Positions 16,942 through 26,429 of a stretch of DNA of 49,809 nt are shown here, piece after piece. The translations under genes were made by a program, and so were the position numbers. Location of the stretch: NCBI GenBank assembly GCA_017504965.1, contig JAFVQD010000001.1:1-49809 (forward strand), given 5' to 3'. Numbering within the stretch: the stretch's first letter is position 1; each line of letters starts with the position of its first letter. The notes below the pieces were generated by a model. It did no database searches, was not told the origin of the DNA, and was given only the letters and a program-made list of their open reading frames with translations. This DNA comes from Bacteroidales bacterium (GTDB lineage Bacteria > Bacteroidota > Bacteroidia > Bacteroidales > UBA932).

Positions 16942-18195
16942 ATGACAGAATCAAGACGTTACGAGTTATTTCCAAATGTTACTGACGAGCAGTGGAACAG
17001 CTGGGAGTGGCAAGTAAAAAATAGAATCGAGACACTTGAGGACTTGAAGAAATATGTAACTCTTACTCCTGAGGAGGAAGAGGGTGTTAAAAAAACTCTT
17101 CAAACCCTTAGAATGGCGATCACACCTTATTATATAAGCTTGATCGATCCTAATAACCCAGACTGCCCTGTAAGAAAACAGGCTGTCCCTACAGGTAAAG
17201 AGACTTATCAGTCACCTGCTGACCTTCTGGATCCTCTTCACGAAGATGAGGACTCTCCAGTACCTGGTCTTACCCACAGATATCCTGACAGAGTGTTGCT
17301 TCTTATCACCGATATGTGCTCAATGTATTGCCGTCACTGTACCAGAAGACGTTTTGCCGGTCAGAAAGATGGTGAGAGCGCTATCGAGAGAATCGACAAA
17401 GCTATCGAGTATATCGCTAAGACTCCACAAGTTAGAGACGTTCTACTATCAGGTGGTGACTCATTGTGTGTAAGTGACGAGAGACTTGAATATATCATCT
17501 CGAGAGTAAGGGCTATCCCTCACGTAGAGATCATCAGACTTGGTTCAAGAACTCCTGTTGTTTGCCCTCAGAGAATTACCGACAACTTGGTGAATATGCT
17601 TAAGAAATATCACCCAGTATGGCTTAACACCCACTTTAACCACCCTCAAGAGGTGACTAAAGAGTCTATGGCTGCTTGTGCCAAACTTGCTGATGCAGGT
17701 ATTCCCCTTGGTAACCAGACAGTGCTTCTAAGAGGTGTAAACGACTGCGTAAACACTATGAAGAAGCTTGTTCACGAGCTAGTTAAGATGAGAGTAAGAC
17801 CTTACTACATCTACCAGTGCGACTTGTCTATGGGTATCGAACACTTCAGAACTCCTGTATCTAAAGGTATTGAGATTATCGAGGGTCTGAGAGGTCACAC
17901 TTCAGGTTATGCTGTTCCTACTTTCGTAGTGGATGCTCCAGGTGGTGGTGGTAAGACCCCTGTTATGCCTCAGTATGTAATCTCTCAAGCTCCTGGTAAA
18001 GTGGTTCTCAGAAACTTCGAAGGTGTTATCACCACTTATACCGAGCCATCTGATTACGAGCGTAAAGAGTGCAACTGCAAATATTGCCAGGAGGTTAAAT
18101 CCAAATCTATCGAGGGTGTATCATCACTTCTTGAAGGTAGAGGTATGGCAATTGAGCCAGCTGTTCTTAGCAGAAAAGAGAGATCTAAGAAATAG
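16942..18195 (+). CDS. kamA: L-lysine 2,3-aminomutase
   Basis: The 417-residue radical-SAM enzyme numbers almost exactly like the Clostridium subterminale enzyme. The cluster ligands are C126, C130 and C133 (MCSMYCRHC). The PLP lysine K338 is in APGGGGKTP. The substrate carboxylate and amine ligands D294 (YQCD) and D331 (VVDAP) are present. It converts L-lysine to L-beta-lysine using SAM, a [4Fe-4S] cluster and PLP, and starts the pathway. Codon use is strongly biased. Confidence 0.97.
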   Translation: MTESRRYELFPNVTDEQWNSWEWQVKNRIETLEDLKKYVTLTPEEEEGVKKTLQTLRMAITPYYISLIDPNNPDCPVRKQAVPTGKETYQSPADLLDPLHEDEDSPVPGLTHRYPDRVLLLITDMCSMYCRHCTRRRFAGQKDGESAIERIDKAIEYIAKTPQVRDVLLSGGDSLCVSDERLEYIISRVRAIPHVEIIRLGSRTPVVCPQRITDNLVNMLKKYHPVWLNTHFNHPQEVTKESMAACAKLADAGIPLGNQTVLLRGVNDCVNTMKKLVHELVKMRVRPYYIYQCDLSMGIEHFRTPVSKGIEIIEGLRGHTSGYAVPTFVVDAPGGGGKTPVMPQYVISQAPGKVVLRNFEGVITTYTEPSDYERKECNCKYCQEVKSKSIEGVSSLLEGRGMAIEPAVLSRKERSKK

Positions 18196-18212
18196 CATAA
18201 TTCATTCTGTCT

Positions 18213-19232
18213 ATGCCTTTCATTAAAGAGATCCTGAACTATGAGAGTCTATCTATCGTAGGTTTGGAGAAAAATGTGGGCAAGACAGAGTGTCTGAACT
18301 ATATCCTGTACAGGTTACCGCTTGAAAAGATAAAAGTAGCGGTAACCTCTATAGGTATAGATGGTGAAAATAAAGATCAGGTGACTTCTACCAAGAAGCC
18401 AGAGATCTTTTTGAGGGAAGGGATGTATTTCTCCACAGCTGAGTCCCATTATAAAGAGAGGAGGCTGGTCAGTGAACTGGTGGAGATTACAAATGAGAGA
18501 AGTTCTTTGGGAAGAATAGTTACTGCGAAGGTATCTGTCGGTGGTAAAGCCCTTATTTCGGGGCCATCATCGGGGGTGTCTCTCAGAAGATGGGTCGCAG
18601 GGATGGAGAAATTCGGGATAGATCTCACTATCATTGATGGTGCGATATCCAGATTGAGTTCTGCATCACCGGCGATAAGTAAAGCGATGATCCTCTCTAC
18701 GGGGGCCGCTTTCTCTTCCAATATTCAGACACTTGTACAGAAAACCAAGTTTGTGGTGGAGATGATAGGTCTCCCTAAGCTGGTGGACAGTACCAGAGAT
18801 GCCTTGTGCGATATAGAGAGTGGCGTATGGGGTGTCGATAATGATGACAATATTATCGATTTCGGATTGACCTCTGCACTGGCAATAAGTTCACTAAAAG
18901 TGGATATTACCAAGGGTATGAGGATAATCTATACAGTGGGTGCGCTGACCGATAAGCTTTTGAAACTGGTTTCAGATTCGAAAAATATCAGGAATGTGAC
19001 CCTGGTGGTGAAGGATTTTACGAAGATCTTTGTGAGTGAGACCGCTTACAGGGTGTTTTGTAACAGAGGGGGAAAAATTATGGTTTTACAGAAGAGCAAA
19101 CTGATAGCTGTCTGTGTAAACCCTACCGCACCGAACGGATATGTTCTGGATAGCGATATTTTGTGTAGAAAACTGGAGGAAGCGTTGAAACTTCCTGTAT
19201 ATGATATAGTTAAAAATAATTATGACATTTAA
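18213..19232 (+). CDS. kamB: P-loop NTPase of lysine-fermentation clusters (KamB-like)
   Basis: The 339-residue cytosolic protein has a Walker A motif near its start (IVGLEKNVGKTE, G-x4-GKT). Its other blocks (TIIDGAISRLSSASPAISKAM) fit proteins placed between kamA and kamD in lysine fermenters. It overlaps the MutS-like gene by 11 bp, so translation is probably coupled and the two products likely act together. A role in reactivating the suicide-prone B12 aminomutase, or in loading its cofactor, is a reasonable inference that this sequence does not prove. Codons are relaxed compared with the catalytic genes around it. Confidence 0.72.
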   Translation: MPFIKEILNYESLSIVGLEKNVGKTECLNYILYRLPLEKIKVAVTSIGIDGENKDQVTSTKKPEIFLREGMYFSTAESHYKERRLVSELVEITNERSSLGRIVTAKVSVGGKALISGPSSGVSLRRWVAGMEKFGIDLTIIDGAISRLSSASPAISKAMILSTGAAFSSNIQTLVQKTKFVVEMIGLPKLVDSTRDALCDIESGVWGVDNDDNIIDFGLTSALAISSLKVDITKGMRIIYTVGALTDKLLKLVSDSKNIRNVTLVVKDFTKIFVSETAYRVFCNRGGKIMVLQKSKLIAVCVNPTAPNGYVLDSDILCRKLEEALKLPVYDIVKNNYDI

Positions 19233-20568
19233 GTCTGCTCTGGAAATAGATTGTGGGATACGGTATATGTTCGAGTCTCTGGAGATTATATCTCCTTGTG
19301 GGAGAAAGATGCTACTAGGGTCGGAGATGATGACTGCCAAAAGGGAGGTAGATTACTATTACAGCAAACTTAATGAGATTTATTATAAGGATTGTTCCCG
19401 GATAGCGAATAAGCTGATGTGTCTGAAGGATATTCAGACTACCCTTACGAGACTGGATGAGGGGGCTGTCCTGGACGATATAGAGCTCTTTGAAGTGAAG
19501 TATTTGGCCATCGTGTCACAGGAGGTGCTGAAATTGCTCGAAGAGCTGAGAATTAAGGCAGTAAGGCTTCCGGATGTGGGCGAAGTGGTGAAGATTCTGG
19601 ACCCTGATGGTCTGAATATCCCCTCGTTCTATGTTTACGATTCCTATTGCGATGAGCTTAGGGTGATCAGGAAGCAGATGAGGGCCCTTCAAGGTGAGGG
19701 TGAGGCTCTTTCTGAGGAGCAGAGGATGGAGCTTGCAGCGCTGCTGCAGCGCAATGCAGATCTGGAGCTGGAGGTGAGGATGAAGCTTTCTGCCCAGTTG
19801 AGAGGCTTTGCAGCAGATTTGCAGTTGGTATTGAGAAACCTTTCGTTCCTCGATATCCTGATTGCGAAAGCGGGGCAGGCGAAGAAAATGGGGCTTTGTT
19901 TCCCTGCAGTGGTGGAGGATGGAGAGACATTCTATAACGGAATGTTCAATCCTGCGGTGAGGGATGTGGTTCTGCAGCAGGGACGCGAGTATATGCCGGT
20001 AGATATCTCTTTCGAGAGGGAGCCGGTAACTATCATCGGTGCCAATATGGGTGGCAAGAGCGTAGTGCTCAAGTCTCTGGCACTGAACCAGCTGCTGGTG
20101 CAATTCGGATTTGGTGTGGCGGCGCACGATTGCTGCGTGAATCTGGTAGATGAGGTGGCACTTTGCATCGGAGATGAGCAGAGCATCGTGAAGGGGGTAT
20201 CCTCTTTTGCAGGTGAGATACTGGCGATCGACGGTGTGATCAGAAAGATTAAAGGGGGACAGAGGCTGCTTGCTCTGGTGGATGAGCCGGCAAGGACCAC
20301 TAACCCGGTAGAGGGGACTGCTTTAGTCGAGGGTCTGCTTGAGGTGATAGGAGAGGTGAATGGGGGATTTGTCCTGACCACTCACTACAATATAAAGAAC
20401 AATACCGTAAAAAGGTATAGGGTGAAAGGGCTCAGAGGTGGTGTGATGGACTATACTTTGGAGGTGACACAGTGCGGGGATGTACCTCACGAGGCTATTG
20501 CGATAGCGCAGAGTCTGGGGATAGATCCTCAATGGATAGAATACACAAAAAGAAATTTAAATAACTAA
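19222..20568 (+). CDS. kamC: MutS-like ATPase of lysine-fermentation clusters (KamC-like)
   Basis: The 448-residue protein has a central helical clamp/lever region and a MutS-type ABC ATPase. The motifs are Walker A IIGANMGGKSVV, a signature region KGVSSFAGEIL, Walker B LLALVDEPARTTNP and the H-loop VLTTHYN. The DNA mismatch-recognition and connector domains of true MutS are missing, so a mismatch-repair role is unlikely. The neighbours are KamB upstream (11-bp overlap) and the B12 aminomutase subunits downstream (11-bp gap). An ATP-driven reactivase or chaperone for KamDE is the best-supported idea. Confidence 0.8.
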   Translation: MTFKSALEIDCGIRYMFESLEIISPCGRKMLLGSEMMTAKREVDYYYSKLNEIYYKDCSRIANKLMCLKDIQTTLTRLDEGAVLDDIELFEVKYLAIVSQEVLKLLEELRIKAVRLPDVGEVVKILDPDGLNIPSFYVYDSYCDELRVIRKQMRALQGEGEALSEEQRMELAALLQRNADLELEVRMKLSAQLRGFAADLQLVLRNLSFLDILIAKAGQAKKMGLCFPAVVEDGETFYNGMFNPAVRDVVLQQGREYMPVDISFEREPVTIIGANMGGKSVVLKSLALNQLLVQFGFGVAAHDCCVNLVDEVALCIGDEQSIVKGVSSFAGEILAIDGVIRKIKGGQRLLALVDEPARTTNPVEGTALVEGLLEVIGEVNGGFVLTTHYNIKNNTVKRYRVKGLRGGVMDYTLEVTQCGDVPHEAIAIAQSLGIDPQWIEYTKRNLNN

Positions 20569-20579
20569 CAAACAATTAT

Positions 20580-22133
20580 ATGCAGAGTAAACTAGGACTA
20601 GATTTTAAAAAGGTTGAGCATGCAAAATCCCTGGCTAAGGATATTGCAAATGAGGTTCAGGCTTTTGTTGAGTCTAAAACCACTGTCGCTGTAGAGCGTA
20701 CATTGTGCAGACTTATGGGAATTGATGGTGTCGATGAAAATCAGGTACCACTTCCAAACGTTATCGTAGACGATCTTCAATCTAAAGGTGTACTTGGTGA
20801 AGGTGTATTGTTCTACTTGGCAAATGCTATGGTAAGTACAGGCCTTAATCCACAAGAGGTGGCTGAAAAGGTCGCTGCCGGCACTTTGGATCTGACAAAA
20901 ATAGAGGTTGCCCCTAAAGCTGAGATCGATAAAGTTCTTCAGCCTGTAATCGACGGCAGCATCGCTAAGATCAGAGCCAGAAGAGAGAGAAGAGAGAATT
21001 ATCTCAATACCATCGGTGAAGGTCCAAAACCTTACCTGTATGTGATTGTGGCTACCGGTAATATCTATGAAGATACAGTTCAGGCTGAGGCAGCTGCAAG
21101 ACAGGGTGCTGATATCATCGCTGTGATCAGAACTACCGGCCAGTCTCTACTTGACTATGTTCCTTATGGTGTGACTACTGAGGGCTTCGGAGGTACTTAT
21201 GCTACCCAGGCTAACTTTAAGATCATGCGTGAGGCTATGGATAAAGTGGGTGAAGAGCTTGGCAGATACATCAGAGTATGTAACTACTGCTCAGGTCTAT
21301 GTATGCCTGAAATCGCTATTATGGGTGCTTTCGAGGGCCTTGACGTGATGCTTAATGACGCACTTTATGGTATCCTCTTCAGAGATATCAATATGCAGAG
21401 AACCCTTATCGACCAGTATATGTCGAGAATCATCAACGGTTTTGCAGGTGTGATCATCAATACCGGTGAGGATAACTATTTGACCACTGCTGATGCAGTA
21501 GAGGCAGCCCACACAGTATTGGCTTCAGACCTTATCAATGAGCAGCTTGCTCTATTGGCCGGTCTTCCTGAGGAGCAGATGGGTCTCGGTCACGCATTCG
21601 AGATGGATCCTATGCTTGAGAACGGTTTCCTATATGAGCTTGCGCAGGCACAGATGGCTCGCGAGATCTTCCCTAAAGCACCTCTCAAATATATGCCTCC
21701 TACAAAATTCATGACAGGTAATATCTTCAGAGGTCACCTTCAGGACTGTCTGTTCAATATGATCGGTATCTGGACAAATCAGGGTCTGCAGCTTCTTGGT
21801 ATGCCTACCGAGGCTATCCACACACCATTTATGTCTGACCGTTTCTTGTCTATCGAAAATGCCAAATATATCTTCAACAATATGAAGAGCATCGGTGACG
21901 AGATGGAGTTCAAAGAGGGCGGTATCATCAGAAAGAGGGCTCAGGAGGTTCTTGACAACGCGATCAACCTTCTCGAGCAGATGACATCTATCGGTCTTTT
22001 CAACGCTCTTGAAAAAGGTATCTTCGGTGATGTGAAGAGAAGCAGAGTTGGCGGTAAAGGTCTTGACGGCGTAGTAGAGAAGGGTGCCAACTATATGAAT
22101 CCATTTATTAACTTAATGAAAGGGAGAAAATAA
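20580..22133 (+). CDS. kamD: beta-lysine 5,6-aminomutase, alpha subunit
   Basis: The 517-residue catalytic TIM-barrel subunit has the family length. Recognisable blocks include YLYVIVATGNIYEDTVQAEA, GFGGTYATQANFKIM and VCNYCSGLCMPEIA. With KamE it uses adenosylcobalamin and PLP to convert beta-lysine to 3,5-diaminohexanoate. It ends 2 bp before kamE, consistent with 1:1 translation of the subunits. No cobalamin riboswitch is seen upstream. Confidence 0.96.
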   Translation: MQSKLGLDFKKVEHAKSLAKDIANEVQAFVESKTTVAVERTLCRLMGIDGVDENQVPLPNVIVDDLQSKGVLGEGVLFYLANAMVSTGLNPQEVAEKVAAGTLDLTKIEVAPKAEIDKVLQPVIDGSIAKIRARRERRENYLNTIGEGPKPYLYVIVATGNIYEDTVQAEAAARQGADIIAVIRTTGQSLLDYVPYGVTTEGFGGTYATQANFKIMREAMDKVGEELGRYIRVCNYCSGLCMPEIAIMGAFEGLDVMLNDALYGILFRDINMQRTLIDQYMSRIINGFAGVIINTGEDNYLTTADAVEAAHTVLASDLINEQLALLAGLPEEQMGLGHAFEMDPMLENGFLYELAQAQMAREIFPKAPLKYMPPTKFMTGNIFRGHLQDCLFNMIGIWTNQGLQLLGMPTEAIHTPFMSDRFLSIENAKYIFNNMKSIGDEMEFKEGGIIRKRAQEVLDNAINLLEQMTSIGLFNALEKGIFGDVKRSRVGGKGLDGVVEKGANYMNPFINLMKGRK

Positions 22134-22135
22134 TC

Positions 22136-22921
22136 ATGGCAGGTGGACTATATTCAATGTCTGCAAAGGATTTTGACCAGACACTAGATCTAACAAAAGT
22201 AAAACCTTACGGTGATACCATGAACGACGGTAAAGTTCAGGTGAGCTTTACACTACCTGTGCCAAATGGCGCAGAAGCAGAAGAGGCAGCCAAGCTTCTT
22301 ATGAAGAAAATGGGCTTTGAAAATCCTCTTGTGGCATTTGCCAAAGAATTGACCCCGGGTTTCACATTCTTCAACTGCTATGGTAACCTTACCCATACAG
22401 TAGACTACTCTAACATCTATGTGCCAAAAGTGGAGAGCAACACTATGGATATGCACGAGTGTGATGAGTACATTAAAGAGAATATCGGCAGAAAACTTGT
22501 CCTTGTAGGTGCAAGTACAGGTACTGATGCCCACACCGTAGGTATCGATGCCATTATGAATATGAAAGGTTATGCAGGTCACTACGGTCTTGAGAGATAC
22601 GATATGGTAGAGGCTTACAACCTTGGTAGCCAGGTTCCTAACGAGGAGTTCCTCGCCAAAGCTATCGAACTTAAGGCAGACGCTATCCTGGTATCTCAGA
22701 CAGTGACTCAGAAAGATGTTCATATCCAGAACCTTACAGAGCTTATCGAGCTTATGGAAGCAGAGGGTCTGCGTGACAAGATGATCGTAGTCTGCGGTGG
22801 TCCCCGTATCTCTCACGAGTTGGCTAAAGAGCTTGGTTTCGATGCCGGTTTCGGTGCCAATACATACGCTGACGATGTGGCTTCATTCGTCGCTCAGGAA
22901 TTTGTCAAGAGAAACAAATAG
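22136..22921 (+). CDS. kamE: beta-lysine 5,6-aminomutase, beta (cobalamin-binding) subunit
   Basis: The 261-residue protein has a dimerisation region followed by a B12-binding Rossmann domain. The motif D131-A-H133-T-V-G136 supplies the cobalt-binding histidine. K144 (MNMK144) is the PLP-binding lysine, in the same numbering as the Clostridium sticklandii subunit. SQTVTQKDVH and VCGGPRI complete the cobalamin pocket. All catalytic determinants are present, so the enzyme should be active. Confidence 0.96.
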   Translation: MAGGLYSMSAKDFDQTLDLTKVKPYGDTMNDGKVQVSFTLPVPNGAEAEEAAKLLMKKMGFENPLVAFAKELTPGFTFFNCYGNLTHTVDYSNIYVPKVESNTMDMHECDEYIKENIGRKLVLVGASTGTDAHTVGIDAIMNMKGYAGHYGLERYDMVEAYNLGSQVPNEEFLAKAIELKADAILVSQTVTQKDVHIQNLTELIELMEAEGLRDKMIVVCGGPRISHELAKELGFDAGFGANTYADDVASFVAQEFVKRNK

Positions 22922-22945
22922 TAAAATATTATAAAGAGACTTATT

Positions 22946-23605
22946 ATGGATAAAAATCAAATTAGAGAAGTCATTGCAAGAAGAGCAGCTCTCGAACTAA
23001 GAGACGGTGACGTTGTCAATCTTGGTATTGGTCTTCCAACCATGATTCCCGACTTCCTTCCTGAAGGTGTGTCAGTTATTCTTCAGTCTGAAAATGGTCT
23101 TGTAGGTATGGGTCCTACACCAAAAGAGGGTGAAGAGGATAAGAACCTGGTAAACTCAGGTGGCGGATATATCACAGCTATCCCAGGTGCATGGTCTATG
23201 AGTTCTTGTGATTCATTTGCACTTATCAGAGGTGGTCACGTGGACGTTACATTCCTGGGTGCACTTGAGGTCGATGAGAATGGTGACTTGGCAAACTGGA
23301 TTATCCCTGGCAAGAAAGCTCCCGGTATGGGTGGTGCTATGGACCTTCTCGTAGGTGCAAGAAAGGTGATCCTTACTATGGAGCACACTGCAAAAGGTAA
23401 CCATAAGATCCTCAAAAAATGTAACTTGCCTCTAACAGCTGCAGGTCAGGTAAATATGATCATTACCGAAATGGGTGTTATGGATATCACTCCTGAGGGT
23501 ATTGTTCTTAAAGAGATCCATCCTGAATTTACAGTAGAGCAGGTACAGGAAGCTACAGGTGCTACACTTATCATCTCTCCTGATCTTCAGCCAATGAAAC
23601 AATAA
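22946..23605 (+). CDS. atoA: Butyryl-CoA:acetoacetate CoA-transferase, beta subunit
   Basis: The 219-residue family I CoA-transferase B subunit carries the catalytic glutamate E49 in LQSENGLVGMG, plus LGIGLPTMIPDFLP and GGHVDVTFLGALEVDENGDL. It pairs with AtoD, encoded at the operon start. The separation of the two subunit genes by nine others is also, from memory, seen in Porphyromonas gingivalis. Confidence 0.93.
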   Translation: MDKNQIREVIARRAALELRDGDVVNLGIGLPTMIPDFLPEGVSVILQSENGLVGMGPTPKEGEEDKNLVNSGGGYITAIPGAWSMSSCDSFALIRGGHVDVTFLGALEVDENGDLANWIIPGKKAPGMGGAMDLLVGARKVILTMEHTAKGNHKILKKCNLPLTAAGQVNMIITEMGVMDITPEGIVLKEIHPEFTVEQVQEATGATLIISPDLQPMKQ

Positions 23606-23610
23606 GGATT

Positions 23611-24390
23611 ATGGAGTATCAATTTTTGAAATATGACAATAGCAGAGAGGGGATAGGTGTTCTCACCATCTCTTCCCCTGCTACTCTCAATGCTCTTAAC
23701 TCTACCATTCTTGGTGAGCTGAACTCTTTCGTGGATGAACTTGATGTTCAGAATACCCGAGTTCTTATCATCACCGGTGAGGGTAAGGCCTTTGTAGCCG
23801 GTGCAGATATCTCACAGATGAGCGGACTTTACCCTGAAGAGGGTTACAAGTTCGGTCAGTTCGGTGCTATGGTGTTCAAAAAGATCGAGGATCTTGAGAT
23901 TCCTGTGATAGCTGCCATCAACGGTTTTGCTCTGGGTGGAGGATGTGAGCTGGCTATGGCTTGCGACATCCGCATTGCGTCAGCAAAGGCAAAATTTGGC
24001 CAGCCCGAGGTGAATCTGGGCATTATCCCTGGATTCTCAGGTACTTACCGTCTTGCGAAGCTTGTAGGACAAGGGATTGCCAAAGAGCTTATCTATACCG
24101 GAGGTATGATCGGTGCAGATGAGGCACTCCGTATCGGTCTTGTAAACAAAGTAGTGGAACCAGAGGCCCTTATGGAGACAGTCATCGCTATGGCAGAGAG
24201 CATCCTGACCAGCGCACCTATCGCAGTGAAGTATGCCAAGAAGTGCATCAACGAGAATTACGACCTTTCTGCAGCGGACTCTATCGAGCTTGAGAACAAA
24301 TATTTCTCAAAATGCTTTGCCACTGCTGACCAGAAAGAGGGTATGGCTGCATTCCTGGAGAAGCGTAAAGCTACTTTTAAAAACGAATAA
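23611..24390 (+). CDS. crt: Enoyl-CoA hydratase / crotonase
   Basis: The 259-residue crotonase-fold protein has the oxyanion-hole regions KAFVAGADIS and ALGGGCELAMACD. Both catalytic glutamates are found, in GQPEVNLGIIPG and KELIYTG. It hydrates crotonyl-CoA to 3-hydroxybutyryl-CoA or performs the reverse step. With hbd it links acetoacetyl-CoA to crotonyl-CoA, so acetyl-CoA-derived carbon can also enter the butyrate branch. Gap to atoA is 5 bp. Confidence 0.9.
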   Translation: MEYQFLKYDNSREGIGVLTISSPATLNALNSTILGELNSFVDELDVQNTRVLIITGEGKAFVAGADISQMSGLYPEEGYKFGQFGAMVFKKIEDLEIPVIAAINGFALGGGCELAMACDIRIASAKAKFGQPEVNLGIIPGFSGTYRLAKLVGQGIAKELIYTGGMIGADEALRIGLVNKVVEPEALMETVIAMAESILTSAPIAVKYAKKCINENYDLSAADSIELENKYFSKCFATADQKEGMAAFLEKRKATFKNE

Positions 24391-24417
24391 TTAACTAATC
24401 TATATATACTTAACAAT

Positions 24418-25257
24418 ATGAAAATTTGCGTTATTGGAACCGGTACAATGGGTTCCGGAATCGTTCAGGCTTTCGCACAGGCAGGTGTATCTGTAGTGAT
24501 GAAAAGTAGAAGCGAGGCAAGTGCTCAGAAAGCTATTGCCCGTATCGCAAAATCACTTGCAAGACTTGTAGAGAAAGGTAAAGTTACCCAAGAGTATGCA
24601 GATGCTACTATCGCTAACATTACCCCTGCTACTGACTATGCTTGCTGCGCTGATGTAGATCTTGTGATCGAAGCTGCTGTAGAGACTATGGATCTTAAGA
24701 AAGAGCTTTTCAAAATGCTTGACGAGATCTGCAAACCTGAAGCAGTTCTTGCTTCAAACACCTCATCACTCTCTATCACTGAGATCGCTGCTGCCACCAA
24801 CAGACCTGATAAGGTGATCGGTATGCACTTCTTCAACCCTGCACCTGTGATGAAGCTTGTAGAGCTTATCAAAGGTCAGAAAACTTCTGAAGAGGTTTGC
24901 ACTATGATCTCTGATCTTGCCAAATCTATCGGCAAAGTGCCTGTAATGGTTAACGAAGCTCCTGGTTTCGTTGTTAACAGAATTCTTATCCCACTTGTAA
25001 ACGAAGGTATCGGTATCCTGGCTGACGGGGTGGCTACCCGCGATGAGATCGACGAGGCTATGAAACTTGGTGCAAACCACCCTATGGGACCTTTGGCATT
25101 GGGAGACCTTATCGGTCTGGATGTATGTCTTGCCATTATGGAGGTTCTTCACTCTGAATACGGTGATGACAAATACAGACCACACCCTCTACTTAAGAAG
25201 ATGGTAAGAGCCAACTTGCTTGGTAGAAAAACCGGAGAAGGATTTTATAAATACTAA
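24418..25257 (+). CDS. hbd: 3-hydroxybutyryl-CoA dehydrogenase
   Basis: The 279-residue protein starts with an NAD-binding [19 protein letters not shown]. It carries the catalytic histidine in [15 protein letters not shown] and the conserved [15 protein letters not shown] block. The length is that of clostridial Hbd. It interconverts acetoacetyl-CoA and 3-hydroxybutyryl-CoA and works with Crt. It lies 27 bp after crt and 20 bp before bcd, in the operon. Confidence 0.94.
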   Translation: MKICVIGTGTMGSGIVQAFAQAGVSVVMKSRSEASAQKAIARIAKSLARLVEKGKVTQEYADATIANITPATDYACCADVDLVIEAAVETMDLKKELFKMLDEICKPEAVLASNTSSLSITEIAAATNRPDKVIGMHFFNPAPVMKLVELIKGQKTSEEVCTMISDLAKSIGKVPVMVNEAPGFVVNRILIPLVNEGIGILADGVATRDEIDEAMKLGANHPMGPLALGDLIGLDVCLAIMEVLHSEYGDDKYRPHPLLKKMVRANLLGRKTGEGFYKY

Positions 25258-25277
25258 TAGTATAATACCAATACAAC

Positions 25278-26417
25278 ATGAATTTTAATCTAACTAAAAC
25301 TCAAGAGCTGTTCAGGCAAATGATTCGTGAATTTGCCGAGAAAGAGGTAAAACCCCTTGCTGCTGAAATCGACGAGCAAGAGAGATTCCCTGCAGAAACA
25401 GTTGAGAAAATGGCCAAACTTGGCATTTTCGGTATCCCTGTTCCAACTCAATATGGTGGAGCCGGTGGAGACAACCTAATGTACTCAATCGCTGTAGAAG
25501 AGCTTTCAAGAGCTTGTGCTACTACCGGTGTAGTAGTTTCTGCACACACTTCTCTATGTATGGCACCTATTATGGAGCACGGTACTGAGGAGCAGAAAAT
25601 GAAATATCTTCCTAAGCTTGCTTCAGGTGAGTGGATCGGAGCATTCGGTCTTACTGAGCCTAACGCCGGTACTGACGCTGCAGGTCAGCAGACTACAGCT
25701 GTCCTTGACGGTGACGAGTGGGTTTTGAACGGTAACAAAATTTTCATCACCAACGCCGGTCCTGCTCACGTTTACATCGTGATCGCTATGACTGACAAAT
25801 CTATGAAAACCAAAGGTATCTCTGCTTTCATCGTAGAAAAAGGTACTCCTGGTTTCGAGATTGGTAAGAAAGAGTTGAAGATGGGTATCCGTGGTTCAGC
25901 TACAGCAGAGCTTATCTTCAATAACTGCCGTATCCCTAAAGACAACCTTCTTGGTAAAATCGGTGGCGGTTTCCCTATCGCTATGAAGACTCTTGATGGT
26001 GGTCGTATCGGTATCGCTTCTCAGGCACTTGGTATCGCTCAAGCTGCTTTGGATGAGACAGTTAAATATACTAAAGAGAGAAAACAGTTCGGTAAAGCTA
26101 TCGGTCAGTTCCAGAATACCCAGTTCCAGATGGCAGACCTTAAGACCAGAGTGGAAGCTGCCCGTCTTCTTGTTCGCTCTGCAGCATTCAAGAAAGATAG
26201 CGGTGTTCCTTATTCAGCTGATGCAGCTATGGCTAAATTGTTCGCAGCTGAAACTGCTATGGAAGTAACTACTAAAGCTGTTCAGTTCCACGGTGGTTAT
26301 GGTTACACTCGTGAGTATCCAGTAGAGAGAATGATGCGTGACGCTAAGATCACCGAAATCTACGAAGGTACTTCAGAAGTTCAAAGAATGGTTATTTCTG
26401 CTAACTTGTATAAATAG
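25278..26417 (+). CDS. bcd: Short-chain (butyryl-CoA) acyl-CoA dehydrogenase
   Basis: The 379-residue flavoprotein has the three acyl-CoA dehydrogenase regions: N-terminal helices, a central FAD/substrate part (GAFGLTEPNAGTDAAGQQT) and the C-terminal catalytic stretch. The catalytic base is the glutamate in TEIYEGTSEVQRM, as in butyryl-CoA dehydrogenase. It reduces crotonyl-CoA to butyryl-CoA with EtfAB, encoded directly downstream. In anaerobes such Bcd-Etf complexes often couple the step to ferredoxin reduction; that is likely here but unproven. Confidence 0.93.
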   Translation: MNFNLTKTQELFRQMIREFAEKEVKPLAAEIDEQERFPAETVEKMAKLGIFGIPVPTQYGGAGGDNLMYSIAVEELSRACATTGVVVSAHTSLCMAPIMEHGTEEQKMKYLPKLASGEWIGAFGLTEPNAGTDAAGQQTTAVLDGDEWVLNGNKIFITNAGPAHVYIVIAMTDKSMKTKGISAFIVEKGTPGFEIGKKELKMGIRGSATAELIFNNCRIPKDNLLGKIGGGFPIAMKTLDGGRIGIASQALGIAQAALDETVKYTKERKQFGKAIGQFQNTQFQMADLKTRVEAARLLVRSAAFKKDSGVPYSADAAMAKLFAAETAMEVTTKAVQFHGGYGYTREYPVERMMRDAKITEIYEGTSEVQRMVISANLYK

Positions 26418-26429
26418 GAGGTATAATAT

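Noticed and set aside
19516-20127. 203-residue frame opposite the MutS-like gene
   Set aside because: His/Leu/Gln-rich translation without domains, antisense to conserved ATPase coding sequence.
19222-20568. Mismatch-repair MutS
   Set aside because: At 448 residues it lacks the mismatch-binding and connector domains and sits inside the lysine operon.
20569-20579. Cobalamin riboswitch before the B12 aminomutase genes
   Set aside because: Only 11 bp separate kamC from kamD, and the atoD leader is about 35 nt; neither can hold one.
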